Source of the DNA: Mixophyes australis
Taxonomy: Eukaryota; Chordata; Amphibia; Anura; Limnodynastidae
Direction of reading: 5' to 3'
DNA length: 64,000 bases
NCBI GenBank assembly: GCA_036250195.1
Contig: JAVHZZ010000008.1
Location: 5,317,434-5,381,433 of the forward strand
The first letter of the stretch is position 1. Each line of letters begins with the position of its first letter. Made by a program: the position numbers and the translations under genes. The notes under the pieces are model-generated. The model did not search any database, was not told the origin of the DNA, and was given only the letters and a program-made list of their open reading frames with translations. Below are positions 41,645 through 54,815 of this stretch, in pieces.

Positions 41645-44285
41645 CAGTGCTATGTATGTACCGCTGTTACTTGTACCAGCAGTGCCCTGTCTGTGTATTG
41701 GATTATTAGTAAAATCAGTGCCATGTATGTACAATGGTTTATTAATACCAGCAGTGCCATGTTTTTATTGGATTATTAGTAAAAGTAGTGCCATGTCTGT
41801 ACAGCTGTTATTAGTACTAGCAGTTCCATGTCTGTATATTGGTTTATTAGAACCAGTTGTGCCATGTCTGTGTATTGGGATATTAGAACCAGCAGTGCCA
41901 TGTCTATGTATTGGGATATTAGAACCAGCAGTGCCATGTCTATGTATTGGGATATTAGAACCAGCAGTGCCATGTCTATGTATTGGGATATTAGAACCAG
42001 CAGTGCCATGTCTATGTATTGGGATATTAGAACCAGCAGTGCCATGTCTATGTATTGGGATATTAGAACCAGCAGTGCCATGTCTGTGTATTGGGATATT
42101 AGAACCAGCAATGACGTGTCTGTGTATTGGGATATTAGAACCAGCAATGACGTGTCTGTACGGCTGTTATTTGTAGCAGCAGTACTGTGTCTGCTTATTG
42201 GATTATTAGTAAAAGCAGTGCCATGTCTGTACAGCTGTTACTTGTGCCAGCAGTGCCATGTCTGTATAGATGCTATTTGTACCAGCAATGCCATGTCTGA
42301 GTATCTGGGCTATTAGTACCAACAGTGCCATGTCTGTACATTATTTCTTATTGCCAGCAGTGTCACGTCTGTGCAGCTGTTATTAGTACCAGCAGTACCA
42401 TTTCTGTATATCTCTTATTAGTATCACCAATGCCATGTCTGTACATTAGTTAATCAGTTCCAGCTGTGCCATATCTGAATATTGGATTATTAGTACCACC
42501 AGTGCCATGTCTGTACATTGGTTTATTATTGCCAGCAGTGTCATTTCTGTACAGCTGTTATTAGTACCAGCAGTGGCATGTCTCTCTAGCTGGTATTAGT
42601 ACCACCAGTGCCATCTCTGTATATCAGTTTATTAGTTCCAGCTGTGCCATGTCTGAATATTGGGTTATTAGTATAAGCAGTGCCATTTATGTACAGCTGT
42701 TATTAGTACCAGCAGTGCCATGCCTGTACAGATTTTATTATTACAACCAGTGCCATGTCTATATATTGGTTTATTAGAACCAACAGTGCCATGTATGTGT
42801 ATTGGGTTATTAGTACTAGCAGTGCCATGTATGTACAGCTGTTATTAGTACTAGCAGTGCCATGTATGTACATTTGTTATTAGTGCCAGCAGTGCCATGT
42901 CTGTCCAGTTGTTATTAGTGCCAGCAGTGCCATGCCTGTCCAGTTGTTATTAGTGCCAGCAGTGCCATGTCTGTCCAGTTGTTATTAGTGCCAGCAGTGC
43001 CATGTCTGTCCAGTTGTTGTTATTATTACACACAGTGCCATGTCTGTACGGCTTTTATTATTACAACCAGTGACATGTCTATATATTTGTTTATTAGAAC
43101 CAACAGTGCCATGTCTGTGTATTGGGTTATTAGTACCAGCAGTGCCATGTCTGTCCAGTTGTTATTAGTGCCAGCAGTGCCATGTCTGTCCAGTTGTTGT
43201 TATTATTACACACAGTGCCATGTCTGTACGGCTTTTATTATTACAACCAGTGACATGTCTATATATTTGTTTATTAGAACCAACAGTGCCATGTCTGTGT
43301 ATTGGGTTATTAGTACCAGCAGTGCCATGTCTGTCCAGTTGTTATTAGTGCCAGCAGTGCCATGTCTGTCCAGTTGTTGTTATTATTACACACAGTGCCA
43401 TGTCTGTACGGCTTTTATTATTACAACCAGTGACATGTCTATATATTTGTTTATTAGAACCAACAGTGCCATGTCTGTGTATTGGGTTATTAGTACCAGC
43501 AGTGCCATGTCTGTCCAGTTGTTATTAGTGCCAGCAGTGCCATGTCTGTCCAGTTGTTATTAGTGCCAGCAGTGCCATGTCTGTCCAGTTGTTATTAGTG
43601 CCAGCAATGCCATGTCTGTCCAGTTGTTGTTGTTATTATTACACACAGTGCCATGTCTGTGTATTGGGTTATTAGTACCAGCAGTGCCATGTATGTACAT
43701 CTGTTATTAACACCAGCAGTGCCATTTCTGTACACCAGTTTATCAGTACCATCAGTGTCATATATGTAAATCAGTTTATCGGTTCCAGCAGTGCCATGTC
43801 TATACATCTGTTATTAGTGCTAGCAGTGCTATGTCTGTGTATTGGGTTATTAGTACCAGCAGCGCCATGTATGTACAGCTGCTATTACTACCAGCAGTGC
43901 CATTTCTAAACATCACTTTATAAGTACCAGCAGTGCCATGTCTGTAAATCAATTATTAGTACCAGCAGAGCCATATTTGTACAGCTGTTATTAGTACCAG
44001 CAGTGCCATTTCTGTATAGCTGTTATAAAAAACAGCAGTGCCATGTCTGTACAGATGTTATTAGAACCAGCAGTTCCATAGCTGCACTGCTGTTAATTAA
44101 AGCATCAGTGCCAATTCTGTACAGCTGTAATTAGTACCAACAGTGCCATTTATGTACATCAGTTTTTCAGTTGCATCAACGCCATGTCTGTATATCAGTT
44201 TATCAGTACCAGCAGTGCCATATCTGTATATCTGTTATTACTACCAGCAGTGCCATGTCTGTACAGCTGTTTATTGATACTAATT
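41645..44285. repeat. 2.6-kb minisatellite array (36-38 bp unit)
   Basis: About 70 copies of a unit built on CCAGCAGTGCCATGTCTGTG and TATTGGGTTATTAGTA. Copies at 41865-42150 are almost identical 36-mers, and the edges are diverged, as expected of an array that grows from the middle. It is open in several frames, but translated copies look like no known protein and lack any splice context. Confidence 0.92.
42967..43563. repeat. 180-bp higher-order repeat within the minisatellite
   Basis: Three successive 180-bp blocks (starting near 42961, 43141 and 43321) are identical base for base over the lines I compared, each made of five variant monomers. This marks a recent block amplification. Confidence 0.9.
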
Positions 44286-46212
44286 GTATTGTTCGACTGC
44301 AGAATTTGTTGTCTTACCAGTTCCTGAGATGTTTTTGCAGGTTCATAAAAGTCAGCCACCATTAATTACTTGTAATTGAATTGTTGTTCCTGTATAATTA
44401 AAAGGTGTTACAGGTATATGTAGACAAAAAAACCTTAGGCAATAGAAAATGCCAACAACACCTTTGTAAAATGCAAGAAAGTTCAATGGCTAAGGAGCCA
44501 ATTTGGTTCATCTACTGAGAAACACTGTTTACCTGGGATTTCTATATGTATCCTCAGACCTGATGACACTGCTGCTTATACACAGTCCATCATATACAGT
44601 GTGCATCATTCTCAGCAACACAGCTTGTGAATCCAGACTGCAGGTCAGCACAGTCATTCAGCAAATTTCAAGATTCTTTAGATTTGATTCACGCACAGTT
44701 TAGTAAATAAGTAATTCCTAATCTGCCTAATTTACTTAATTTTATTTATTTCAGATTTAATTCATTTTATGTGTTAACGTAGTTTATAAGTGTTAAAGGG
44801 GACATGTCCCCTACATAGTATAGCATATCAATTCATTAAGGACCAGTGATTAGTGCCCCAGCAACGGTTCTATGATCGTATTTATCAAAGGATGAAGGGC
44901 CCTATTGCCAGTGAAGATAAGTGTAACCCGCTGTCAGTAAGATTCACCAGCTTTTATCGATGCCTTCGCATTGGAATAGCCTGTTCAGCAAGAACCTCTT
45001 AGCTCGCCGCTATTTTATTCATGAACACTAGCAATAAGATATTTTTGTCACTGTGATAAGCAGCAATAAATTATTATTCTTATTGCAGCAATTGGGCCAC
45101 TATTAATAAGTAGGCTGCATTGAAGGATACATGCTGGAAATATTGCTGCATATCTTATAACTGATAAGACCTAATATAAGTTCTAAACACATAAATATGC
45201 CAATTGAGTTTATGACTCTGCATCTCCAGCTGTTTCTGTTTTTCAACAGACGCATAGGAGAAAAAGTTAATTTATGGATGCGTTCAGTATGTATCTCAAG
45301 ATGGGTCCAGTTGTAGAACAGGAGACATAAAATAGTTGTGACAATAATGAATGAAGTACAGTCATCTGGAGGGATCAAGACACAATCAGCCAATCAGAAG
45401 CAACTACATAATACTACTGATAATCATTATTACATATCGTTGTGCTAGCCCTCTAGCACCCGCAAGAGATACACCTCCTGAAAGGTGTATCAGTGTCCGG
45501 TTCTAATTGTATCCCTTACTGTAGTTTGACTACGCTTTCCCACCTCTCAAGGAGCAAGGAAATACAAGTTTGAATATGGACGTATGTGTACTCACTTTTA
45601 GTTCACACGCACAGGTTGGAAATTCATGTCTCACAAAACGTTCAACTCATATATTCTTTTGAAGGTAAGGCCTCTAAAACTGGATATAATACTCCAAATA
45701 AAGTTTAATTAAATCTATCTGCAGTGGAATCAGGATTTCCCTCCCTTCTGCAAATCCTCTATAGCCAATTGTTCTACTACAATCCCCTGAAATGATGATT
45801 TGTGATCTGACATTTCAACAATTCATCTGGTCACAGCGGTACTTGCTAATGCAATACCAGGCTCTTCATGAATTACAGGGTAACATACAGAATCGAAATG
45901 CGGGTGCAATAGTATAATAGCCCTTATACTAGTAATGTGAGAATATTGTTAATTTGTTATATAACAGCATTAACAAAAAAAAATAGGGAAATAATGTAAA
46001 ATTTTGTTTATATGATTCCACTACGTTTCATGACTGAGGGCCAGTTTCTTATGCATAAATGTTATCTGAAACTACTATTTTTAGAATTATAATCTTTTTT
46101 TTATATAGTGCTAACATATTCCACAGCCCTGTATAGTCAGAGAGAACACATGACTATACCTTGATTATAAATACAGTAACAAAAAGGATACAGGAGATAT
46201 TTTATTATTTTT

Positions 46213-46243
<31 letters not shown>

Positions 46244-47276
46244 TTTTTTATTATTATTAATCTGATAATTATCCATATTATCTAAAATATGTGCTGCGAC
46301 AATCCTAAGACTATTTCTATTCCTGTCCTATTGATCCCTCTCACATCACACTCATTTTTTTTTCATTTATAAATTATGTAATGGTGCAAAGAAGGAAAAC
46401 AAAGCAAAGTGTCTACCCCAGGGGCTCTGGATTATTATCTTCTGTTTCCTAAAAACTTTCCACCAGATTTAAAGACCAAAGGGAGCCAAGATTGAACTTT
46501 CGAAAGGACCTACCATCTCAAGGGCTATATAACATGATGCATTGTATTTTAATCAGATAAATATTTGTATCTTTCATTGAATGTAATACGTCTAAGATCT
46601 ATTAAAGTTATGTAAAGTATACTACACTATGTCTGTTCTTTTATGTTTGGCAATAATTGAAGGTAACTTCGCCTACCAAGAAAGAGACTTGAAGGACAGC
46701 CTAAACAACCATACAGATGAGCATTAATTGGACTTTATTTTTAATTACTTCTCAAGAAGATCCTTTTATTTCTATGCTAAGAGTCTATTCCCTGACTCAC
46801 AGCATGGATTACAGACGCTGGCTGCCGCCTCACTAATCAAGATCAAGTATATCTCTGTTTATTATTGTTATTTCACAAATTGTATTGAGCGTCTTATGTA
46901 AGCTTAAGGGTATTGTTTAACTTATCTGCCTTCTGACATGTTATATAATGTTTTTTTTATTTTTCTAAACGATTAACATAGTAATTTGATGTATGATCTT
47001 GCCATAATTTTATGTGTGTGTTGTTTTCATGCTATATTACTATTCTTTACCTTGAGCTTAATGATTTAATGGTGGCTATTTATTTACTTACATTATCCAA
47101 ATTGTTATACAGGCTATAAATACCCTTCTTCTTCCCCTGATTGGATAAAACTTTATTAAGTAAAAATAATCCATCCATGATGTTCAAGATGATAAGTAGC
47201 TGCCTCAATATCTGAAAATTCAAACTAAAGGTAAAAATGCAAATACCATCAAAATAATATCTCCAATTATAAATAG
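44286..47276. other. Non-coding stretch
   Basis: No exon supported. 46095-46160 is a minus-oriented L2-type tail piece (TTATATAGTGCTAACATATT), 46198-46262 is a (TTA)n microsatellite, and 44799-44812 is the palindrome GGGGACATGTCCCC. 46640-47276 probably includes the 3' UTR of the Penelope copy that follows. Confidence 0.45.
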
Positions 47277-50200
47277 TGCATTAAATAGCTAAATAAGAGC
47301 CGAGATCAAAGTCAATGTTAAGTCCATGTGGCATTAAAGTTTTCATCAGATAAATTCATCTGGCTTCTGCCTGTGAAATGTTCTCCAGAACATTACCACT
47401 TCTCCAAAAATTATGAACTCGTGGAATTCCCATAAATCTCAATCCTTTTGAGTTACACTTATGCGCATTAAGATACTGGTTGGAAACACTGTGTGTGGTG
47501 ACACCCTTCCGAATGTTGTTAATATGTTCAGCAATCCTAATTTTAAGTTTACATTTAGTTCTGCCTATATGCTGTAGTCCACAGGCACATTCCAACATGT
47601 ATACAACTCCTTTTGTGTTACAATTGATACTATTTTCTATCTTAAACTAGCTTTTTTTGAGTTTGATTTGTATCTTGTAATAGGACTTGTTGTGGACATG
47701 TTACTGTTTTTACATACCTTACAGTTTAGGTAATAGTGGAATCCTGTTGATCTCCCCATAATCTGTTCTTCTTCACAGAGTGGTATGTAACTTTTCGTTA
47801 ACATATTGCGAAGATTGTTTGCTTTTTTGTAAATAATCCTAGGTCGCTTTGGGAGGATTTGGTGTAGTTCCTCATTCAAATTCAGAACATGCCAGTGTCT
47901 CTTAATAATGCTTTCCAGAGCTTGAGTGTTGCTTTTAAACTTTGTGATAAATCTCTGGAACAAGCTGTTGGTCCCTTTGGTTATATTTTAGAAGATGCCC
48001 TTTCCGTTTGTTTAACATTTTGGAAAGGCTGAGTTAACTGTTTTTTCCTCATAATTTCTTTCTAAGTTTCAGTTCTTCTTCCTGGGTTTCGAAGGTGTTT
48101 AAATCGGTAGAGTTCCTTTTTATTCTCTGGAACTGCCCTGTTGGAATATTTCCAATCCAATTTTTATGGTAGTTACTTGTAGCTAGTACCACATTGTTCC
48201 TGTCTACTTCTTTTGTGTAATTTTTTGTTTTAATCTCACCATCCTCAATATAGATTGTGAAATCTAAAAAATTCACTTGTACCGGACTGGTTTCGGCAGT
48301 AAATTCAAGATTAAGTGAATTGCCATTAATGTAAGTCAGGAATTTTCGGAGTTCTTCCTCCTAAATGAAGAACACATTGTCTATGTAGCGCCTCCAACAT
48401 CTCAAATGCTGTTCAAAGGGGTTGTTGGTTCATATATTGTCATCTTCCTATTTCGCCTGGAACAAGTTTGCATAACTCGGGGCGAAACGGGTCCCCATCG
48501 TAGTTCCTGTTGTTTGAATGTAAAATTGCCCCCCGTACCAGAAATAATTGTGTTGAAGAATGAATTCCATCATACTCATAATAAAGTTGATTTGTTCATT
48601 CTTCAGGTCTGTATTCGTACAAAGATAGTAGTAAGAGTGCGCACAGCCGTCTGCATGTTGAACACAAGTGTACAGTGATTTGACATCACATGTACCCAGG
48701 ATGTAGCTTTCTTTCCATTCTAATTTTTCCAAAACTTGTAAGATGGTTGTGGTGTCTTTGAGATGACTTGTTTGTTTATGCACCAATCCCTGTAGGAAAA
48801 AAAATCAATATATACTGACAGATTAGATATAAGTGAGTCAATCCCTGAAACTATCAGATGGCCTTGTGGATCTTCGGCAAATGATAAAACACAGGTATTC
48901 TGGGATTCTTAATCTGAAGGTACTCAAATTCCTGTTTTGATAGTTTACCCAGATGGAAGCCTTTCTCCAATATATCACGAAGTTCATTTTGGTATTGCAT
49001 CGTGGGGTCTTTATCCAACTTACATTAGTTACCCTCATATGACAAAATCCCCTCTATATATTTGCACTTATCGATGATGACAGTTCCACCTCCCTTGTAG
49101 GCTGGTTTAATTATGATACTGTCATCTTTCTTCAGTTCAGTGCTCGATATTCTTTTTCTGAAATATTATGTTTGAAGCGTATGTTTTCTGGGAATTCCTC
49201 TATGTCATTGTCAACTAATTTCTGAAAGGTTTCCACCATATGTCCTTTGCAGAAATTTGAATAAAAATTGCTTTTTGTTCGAGAGCTAGTATGAATAAAT
49301 TGACCATTATTTTCCTGTCCCTTAATAATAGGATTTTTCAGAAAATATTTCTTAAGGCATACTTTCCTAATAAATCTATGTAAGTCAATATACATATTGA
49401 ACTTATTGGGCTTTGATTGAGGTGCAAATTTCATTCCTTTTTTTAATAGACTTGTTTGGTTATTAGTAAGAATTATTCCACTTGTATTAAATGTACCATC
49501 CTGAGATGTGTATTCTGCATACGTTATATTTACACGTTTAGTTTTTCCCCTCTCTTTCCCCTTCTTGAAGTGTTACATTTCTTGTTCGTTTTATTCGAGG
49601 GTTAGTGGTACTAGTTGTATTGAGTGGTGGTTTCTCTGTTCCAAAGAGGAATTCTAAAAAATCCTCTGATTCTGCAGACAGGATTCTTCTCTTCTTACTA
49701 TTATTAGGCATATGAGCATTGATATTCCTCATTAAGGGCCTGATTCATTAAGGATCTTAACTTAAGAAACTTATTTTTTCAGTCTCCTGGACAAAACCAT
49801 GTTACAATGCAAGGGGTGCAAATTAGTATTCTGTTTTGCACATAAGTTAAATACTGACTGTTTTTTTATGTAGCACACAGATACTTGATAGCTTATTTGT
49901 ACACTGAAATTTAAAGTTGATATTTGTGTGCTACATGAAAAAACAGTCAGTATTTAACTTAATGAATCAGGCCCTAAGACTCTAGAGGTATCATCCCTCT
50001 CTTTTTTTTGCAAATATTTCACCCTTTTGGTATAAATTCCTAATAATAGATTGCCTTCTTTTAACTTTCCCTTGCAGGAAATAGCTAAAGTGTCTTGCAT
50101 TATATGGCTGGTACACCCTCTCTTTAGTGGGTTTCTTTGGGGTATACTTAATAAGTGTTTGTCTTCTATTCTCCCCTGTCTTGCCATAAGCACTCTGGTT

Positions 50201-50900
50201 ACTTTTCTGTATCAATTTATGTCAATTCAGTTTAATATCATCTTCTTTAGCCTCCTATAAATCCCTATAGAATTTTCTTTGTTTCCTACTAATCTAATAT
50301 CTTGCTCCAACTTATTGATCTTATCTAGGGTGAAGTTGGTCAGTTTCTTAAAATCCTCCATATTCTTAACAGGTATAAAGTTGTTATTTCATTTTTCAAT
50401 TTGGGACTCCACATTGCGGAGAAAGAGAGATCTATCTTCTACAATTAAAGTCATCAATTGCCTGGAACACTCATCTAATATTATGTTCCAATTCTCATAG
50501 AAGTTCTTTTGATATGGTATAAATGTGGGGTTCTTCTGCATTTTTAAACCCCTTGAGATAATTACTTTTTTCAAATATTTTGAAATGGTGGTAATCTCCC
50601 ACCACTGTCTCATCTCTATTGTGCACAGTTTTTCGAATAACAAGTACTGTGAGCAAAAATCTTCTTCCCAGTCTTCCATTGTTTGGATATTTTCTTTACC
50701 AAATATATCATCTACATCAACATTTTTATGTCTAGGAGACACATAAGCTAGATCGCAAGTGCTGACCTCCATCGATAGAGAATTAAAAATAAAAAAGGGG
50801 GTCAGGGCACTCTCGCTATATATGTGTATGTAGTACCTCTTAAATAAAATATAACACACTGTACTGAGAGGGCGCAATAAAAACAAGTGCTAAATATGTA
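47277..50900 (-). mobile_element. Penelope-like element copy 1, decayed
   Basis: Read on the minus strand it has an N-terminal part (MEVSTCDLAYVSPRHKNVDV, 50781 down), a central region with CKGHMVETFQKLVDNDIEEF (49434-49132), an RT segment with LGTCDVKSLYT and TGTTMGTRFAPSYANLF (48786-48448), FLDFTIYIEDGEI (48276 down), and a GIY-YIG-type endonuclease end: CACGLQHIGRTKCKLKIRI then HINNIRKG (47598 down), closing MPHGLNIDFDL near 47300. Frames are broken by stops and shifts, and a MITE sits at 49736-49974. RT followed by GIY-YIG defines Penelope-like elements (Neptune/Poseidon group likely). Confidence 0.88.
49736..49974. mobile_element. GGGCC-GATTCATTAAG MITE, shortened copy inside Penelope
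   Basis: Starts GGGCCTGATTCATTAAGG and ends TTAATGAATCAGGCCC, with TAA on both sides as a likely target duplication. The right arm lacks about 100 bp relative to 30104-30442. Confidence 0.85.
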
Positions 50901-50943
50901 TATGTGATCATAATCCTAATGTGTTAATGCAGCTGTCAAAAAC

Positions 50944-50976
<33 letters not shown>
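50944..50976. repeat. (TA)n microsatellite
   Basis: Pure AT dinucleotide run just before a solo LTR. Confidence 0.9.
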
Positions 50977-50978
<2 letters not shown>

Positions 50979-50986
50979 GGTGTCAC

Positions 50987-53009
50987 CAGGGCCTGATCAA
51001 CCACTAGGCTGACCAGGCTGCAGCCTGGGGCACTGGGTCCCGGGGGGCGCGGCACTGTGGGTATTTTTTTCTTTTTTTTTTTAAATTTCTTTATTTTTAA
51101 TTTTTTTTTTTTTCTTCATTCATTTTTTTTTTTGGGTGGGGGAGGGGGTGGGGTCGCTGCGGGGGGGTGGAGGGCTCGATGATCAAAAGCATTGGTGGTC
51201 AGTGGTTAGCAACACACAGCCAATCGCCAGGCTGCCTGTTGCTGTGCAGCAGACAGGAAGCAGGACGTCTTCACTTCCTATCTGCTGATCTGAGGAGAGG
51301 AGCGACGCTGGCACAACTACAGGTAAGTGAAGGGGGGAACTGCCCTGCATATCTATAGGGAGGGGGGGCGAACTGCCCTGCATATCTATAGGGAGGGGGG
51401 GGAACTGCCCTGCATATCTATAGGGAGGGGGGGGGACTGCCCTGCATATCTATAGGGAGGGAGGGGGAACTGCCCTGCATATCTATAGGGAGGGGGGGGG
51501 AACTGCCCTGCATATCTATAGGGAGGGGGGGGAACTGCCCTGAATATCTATAGGGAGGGAGGGGGAACTGCCCTGCATATCTATAGGGAGGGGGGAACTG
51601 CCCTGCATATCTATAGGGAGGGGAGGGGAACTGCCCTGCATATCTATAGGGAGGGGGGAACTGCCCTGCATATCTATAGGGAGGGGGGGGAACTGCCCTG
51701 CATATCTATAGGGAGGGGGGGGGAACTGCCCTGCATATCTATAGGGAGGGGGGAACTGCCCTGCATATCTATAGGGAGGGGGGGAACTGCCCTGCATATC
51801 TATAGGGAGGGGGGAACTGCCCTGCATATCTATAGGGAGGGGGGGGAACTGCCCTGCATATCTATAGGGAGGGGGGAACTGCCCTGCATATCTATAAGGA
51901 GGGGGGGAACTGCCCTGCATATCTATAGGGAGGGGGAGAACTGCCCTGCATATCTATAGGGAGGGGGAACTGCCCTGCATATCTATAGGAAGGGGGGGAA
52001 CTACCCTGCATATCTATAGGAAGGGGGGGAACTACCCTGCATATCTATAGGGAGGGGGGGAACTACCCTGCATATCTATAGGGAGGGAGGAACTACACTG
52101 CATATCTATAAAGAGGGGGGAACTACCCTGCATATCTATAGGGAGGGGGGGGGGGTACCCTGCATATCTATAGGGAGGGAGTGGGGGGACTGTCATGCAT
52201 ATGTATAGGGAGGGAGAAAGGGACTGTCATACAAATCTATAGGGTGGGAGGGGGGGGCTGCCATGAAAATCTATAGGGAGGTAGAGAGGTTGATATGTAT
52301 GAAGGAGGGCAGAGGAGGGGGGTTGATATATGTGACTGGGGGAGTTTTGATGTGACGGGGGGGATAGCTAGCTAGCAGAGTGGAGGTAAGGAAAATAGCT
52401 GCAAGGGGGATGGATGCAGGGTGGGAGGTAAAGAAAATGGCTGCAGCAGGGGTTAAGGAAAATGGCTGCGGGGGGGGGGGGTTGTGGTTAAGGAAAATGG
52501 CTGCAGGGGGTATTTAAAAAATAGAGCAGCTTTGGGGGGCAGAATCTCATGATTGTGTGGTGGTCACATGGGTGGTCTCAGCAATCACTAGAATACTAAA
52601 TATTAGTGAGATGGGGCTGGTAGAGGTTTGTATTTGATTGACAACAAATATTCAGATATTGCTTATATATGCCTGTCCAATGGGGTACTTTTAGCTGGCC
52701 ATAATGGAGTGTTTTGTTTTAACTAAAGGGCCTAATCATTCAGGGTTTGCATTATAATACATTTTTGCATTTTCAAAAAAGGACGCCAACTTTCCAGAAG
52801 CCAGCGAGAGGATAACAAAGTTGCAAGAGAGAAGAGCAAGGACAGGTAAGAGACAATGGCACAATCTGTCTAAATTTGAATGCTGGAGAATACACCTGAA
52901 CATTCATATTCAGGAGTGTTCCTATACACCTATATATTCGGAGGAGGGGGGGGGGGGGGCGCTGCGGCCGTATTAGCCTAGGGCGGCCAGGACCCTTAAT
53001 CAGGCCCTG
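50987..53009. mobile_element. 2.0-kb hAT-like element carrying a minisatellite
   Basis: The ends CAGGGCCTGATCAA and TTAATCAGGCCCTG are inverted repeats. GGTGTCAC occurs at 50979-50986 and again at 53010-53017, a perfect 8-bp target duplication. Near its left end the plus strand has poly-T and a G-rich tract. No transposase frame is seen. Confidence 0.85.
51335..52270. repeat. ~31-bp minisatellite inside the hAT-like element
   Basis: About 30 copies of GAACTGCCCTGCATATCTAT plus AGGGAGGGGGG, differing mainly in G-run length and degrading toward 52250. Confidence 0.92.
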
Positions 53010-53728
53010 GGTGTCACCAGCCACAGCTCCAGTAGTACTTCCTCGTCCCGGTTGCCTGGGCAAAAACCGGGACTCTTGCTGCTCCCTGCCGCCATGCCCG
53101 GCCAGCTGTCAAACAGCTGGGCGCGCGCACGCAGGGCTGTATAGGCTCAGCCATCCATGGCTGATTGGTTCAATATTATTGCAGCCACCTGGCTGATTAT
53201 GGCAGCTGGGCACCCTGCGTATTCATTGGCCCCCAGTACTATTTAAGGCAGTGAGGGCTGAGTCTCACTGCTGGTTATAGCATTCTGTTCCAGTTTGCTA
53301 CCTGCTTTTGTGCTGTGTTTGGTGAATACCTTTAGATTTATTTCTGTGTATGACCTCTGCCTGTTACCTGGACTCTGAACCATCGCTAGTTGCCCTGACC
53401 CTCTGCCTGTTACCGGATTTGAATCATTGCCTGTGGCACTGGCCCTGCTTGTATCTGACATCTCCACCTGTGCTCGGTTAAGCCAGTTAGATATTATCAT
53501 CTCTGTTCCAGTCCGCAGACCTCTGGTCTGTCCCTACTCCGTGTGTTACCTCCCACTCCTGAGTGCTGCTGTATGATCATAAACTTGTACTACACTGAGT
53601 GTAAGTCCTGGGGGCATCCGAGCACCTGTGAGCATAACCAGTCTCTATGGGAAAGGCGGCTGCTACAGGTGAAGACCTCTTCCGCTAGTTCTACAAGTTT
53701 ATGACGCACTGGTGGCCATAACAATCGG

Positions 53729-54658
53729 CAGCAAAATCAACATGTACTGATACCAAGGTCCAATGTTTATAGCTCTCTTGTGTAGAAATAGCGTTGTTTC
53801 CAGCGGTGGAAAGCAAAATAACAGGAGAAGGAGGACTTAAGTTGTCTTACCCTAGAAATCCCTACTACAGAGGTCCCGGATTCAACTCCTTCTATTTTGC
53901 CTGTCAGCAGTGTCTACACATCCACACTAGATGCTGTTGATGTTTCGCCATAGCTGAAGTGTGGATCCTTTTATAACTACTTTGTGGTCTCAACTCCATG
54001 TGAATTATTTAAAGTGGTATATAACATGTGAAAACATTTTTTAAGATACAATATAGTGTGATATTGTTTAAACCATAATAACATAGATATATAATAAAAG
54101 TGACATAAAATAGTAATGCTTTCTGTGAATTAATCCAGAGAGCTTGTTTCATCACGGTGTCTCTACTATGAATTTTCACTTATTAGACAATCTATTTTAG
54201 GATCGCCTTCAGTAATCAGATAGATTAACAACAGTGTGTTAAATTGATTGTTCCTTCGCCATACAAATCCCCTTTTGTGATTGAACTTACTAGTAAAAAA
54301 AATTATTAAGGCGTATCAAAGTACTCGGTATCTCTCTTTTCCCTCTATGATGGTATTAGATGTTCTTAGATAAAATATCTCAGCGAACCATCTCTTTTCA
54401 ATGGTTCCTTGTGCTACCCCTAAGACATGGGAAAATTAACCAATGTTATAAAACTGCTGAATTATTAGCAAAACATATTCCTCATTCAATGGCAGATAAA
54501 TAACCTGGCTGATGCTTGTAGTAACCACTTGAATACACAACTAAACGAAGAGTGGGACATCCCTGCCGCCACACCTATTGTGGCCTTAAATGACCTGGAA
54601 GCTGAGAACTATAACACATTCAACAATTTATGCATCTTTGTTATTGCTGTGGAGATAC
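53729..54658. other. Non-coding stretch
   Basis: No exon or complete element recognised. Confidence 0.4.
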
Positions 54659-54815
54659 AACCCCAGTCCGGTGTTACACAAAGCACCCCTCAGCCCCAGT
54701 CCGGTGTTACACAAAGCACCCCTCAGCCCCAGTCCGGTGTTACACAAAGCACCCCTCAGCCCCAGTCCGGTGTTACACAAAGCACCCCTCAGCCCCAGTA
54801 CGGTTTTACACAATG
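54659..54815. repeat. 33-bp tandem repeat, about 4.7 copies
   Basis: The unit is CCCCAGTCCGGTGTTACACA plus AAGCACCCCTCAG. The frame happens to stay open but has no gene context. Confidence 0.88.

Larger units (their letters stand above)
50981..53723 (+). mobile_element. Solo LTR split by an hAT-like insertion
   Basis: The LTR starts TGTCAC at 50981, is interrupted at 50987-53009, and resumes CAGCCACAGCTCC to end GGTGGCCATAACA at 53723. Flanks CTCGG (50976-50980) and ATCGG (53724-53728) are a near-perfect 5-bp target duplication. A TATA-like ACTATTTAAGG is at 53230-53240. No second LTR, primer site or gag/pol is present nearby, so it is solo. The TG...CA ends fit a Gypsy-type or retrovirus-like LTR; the class is not decided. 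Confidence 0.7.

Noticed and set aside
41652..43563. Repeat protein with CLCIGILEPAVP units
   Set aside because: A non-coding array open by chance. Units are diverged with stops at both ends and there is no gene context.
51516..51920. Pro/Gly-rich frame MQGSSPPPYRYAGQFP, salivary-protein-like
   Set aside because: Shadow of the 31-bp minisatellite inside an hAT-like element.
51335..52270. Regularly spaced repeats considered as a CRISPR array
   Set aside because: No unique spacers; units are directly joined and the genome is eukaryotic.
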